Shown here piece by piece: positions 5,661 to 5,774 of a DNA stretch of 5,774 nucleotides. Source of the DNA: Solobacterium sp. UBA636 (GTDB lineage Bacteria; Bacillota_I; Bacilli_A; Erysipelotrichales; Erysipelotrichaceae); NCBI GenBank assembly GCA_002299675.1, contig DBOW01000083.1, positions 4,357 to 10,130 of the forward strand, read 5' to 3'. The notes under the pieces are model-generated. The model was not told the DNA's origin. It saw only the letters and a list, made by a program, of their open reading frames with translations, and did not search any database. Within the stretch, counting starts at the first letter, position 1. Each line of letters starts with the position of its first letter. Made by a program: the position numbers and the translations under genes.

Positions 5661-5774
5661 ATGAAAAATGAAAACAACGAAAAAAACAGCGAAATCAAAC
5701 TGAACGATATGCCTGATGACGAAACTTTGAAGCACGTTCTTGATGATATAACTACCGATCTGGAAAAGGAACTC
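5661..5774 (+). CDS. N-terminus of an unrecognised acidic protein; 3' end outside window
   Basis: The frame opens with ATG at 5661 and remains open for 38 codons to the window edge. The fragment starts MKNENNEKNSEIKL, is very polar and acidic (for example MPDDE and DDITTDLEKEL), and shows no signal peptide, membrane segment or known motif. Such a head often precedes a folded domain, which would lie outside the window; function cannot be given. There is no ribosome binding site, but an extended -10 sits ten bases upstream of the ATG, supporting this start on a leaderless transcript. It follows the small ORF by 30 bases on the same strand. Confidence 0.6.
   Translation, partial: MKNENNEKNSEIKLNDMPDDETLKHVLDDITTDLEKEL

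Noticed and set aside
1..5774. Mobile element, CRISPR array, tRNA or attachment site
   Set aside because: No transposase or integrase frame, no regularly spaced repeats, no terminal inverted repeats and no cloverleaf-like sequence were seen on reading both strands.

Overview
The window is about 5.8 kb of low-G+C bacterial DNA. It reads as part of a Bacillota (Firmicute) chromosome, perhaps Clostridia or Erysipelotrichia. This rests on the gene content (a Bce-type peptide-sensing and detoxification module beside an aminopeptidase P of the long, roughly 600-residue type) and on strong AGGAGG-type ribosome binding sites. I cannot place it to genus. There is no sign of an insertion sequence, phage, tRNA, rRNA or CRISPR array.

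Layout. (1) Positions 3-965, minus strand: the N-terminal 321 codons of a Xaa-Pro aminopeptidase, running off the left edge before its catalytic domain. (2) Positions 966-1043: a 78-bp divergent intergenic region that must hold both outward promoters. (3) Positions 1044-5506, plus strand: a complete four-gene module of OmpR-type response regulator, intramembrane-sensing histidine kinase, ABC ATPase and a 10-TM FtsX-type permease with a large extracellular domain, in the order R-S-A-B. The first two genes overlap by ATGA and the last two are 1 nt apart. The only gap, 2657-2754, holds a perfect TTACA-N4-TGTAA inverted repeat of the BceR-operator type, a third half-site 11 bp further on, a weak activator-type promoter and a strong ribosome binding site. 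(4) Positions 5493-5630: a small, previously uncalled 45-codon ORF overlapping the permease stop. It predicts one membrane helix followed by a strikingly amphipathic helix. (5) Positions 5661-5774: the first 38 codons of an unrecognised acidic protein behind an extended -10 promoter, running off the right edge.

How it works together (inference from the family). In Bce modules the permease's extracellular domain recognises an antimicrobial peptide, usually one that binds a cell-wall lipid intermediate. The transporter passes its activity to the kinase, which has almost no extracellular part of its own. The phosphorylated regulator then activates the transporter promoter at the inverted repeat, so transporter output matches need. 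The regulator and kinase genes lack this operator and are probably expressed constitutively at a low level. The points of most interest are the overlapping small membrane-protein ORF, the three-half-site operator, the AT-rich dip within the permease sensor domain, and two genes that look leaderless.
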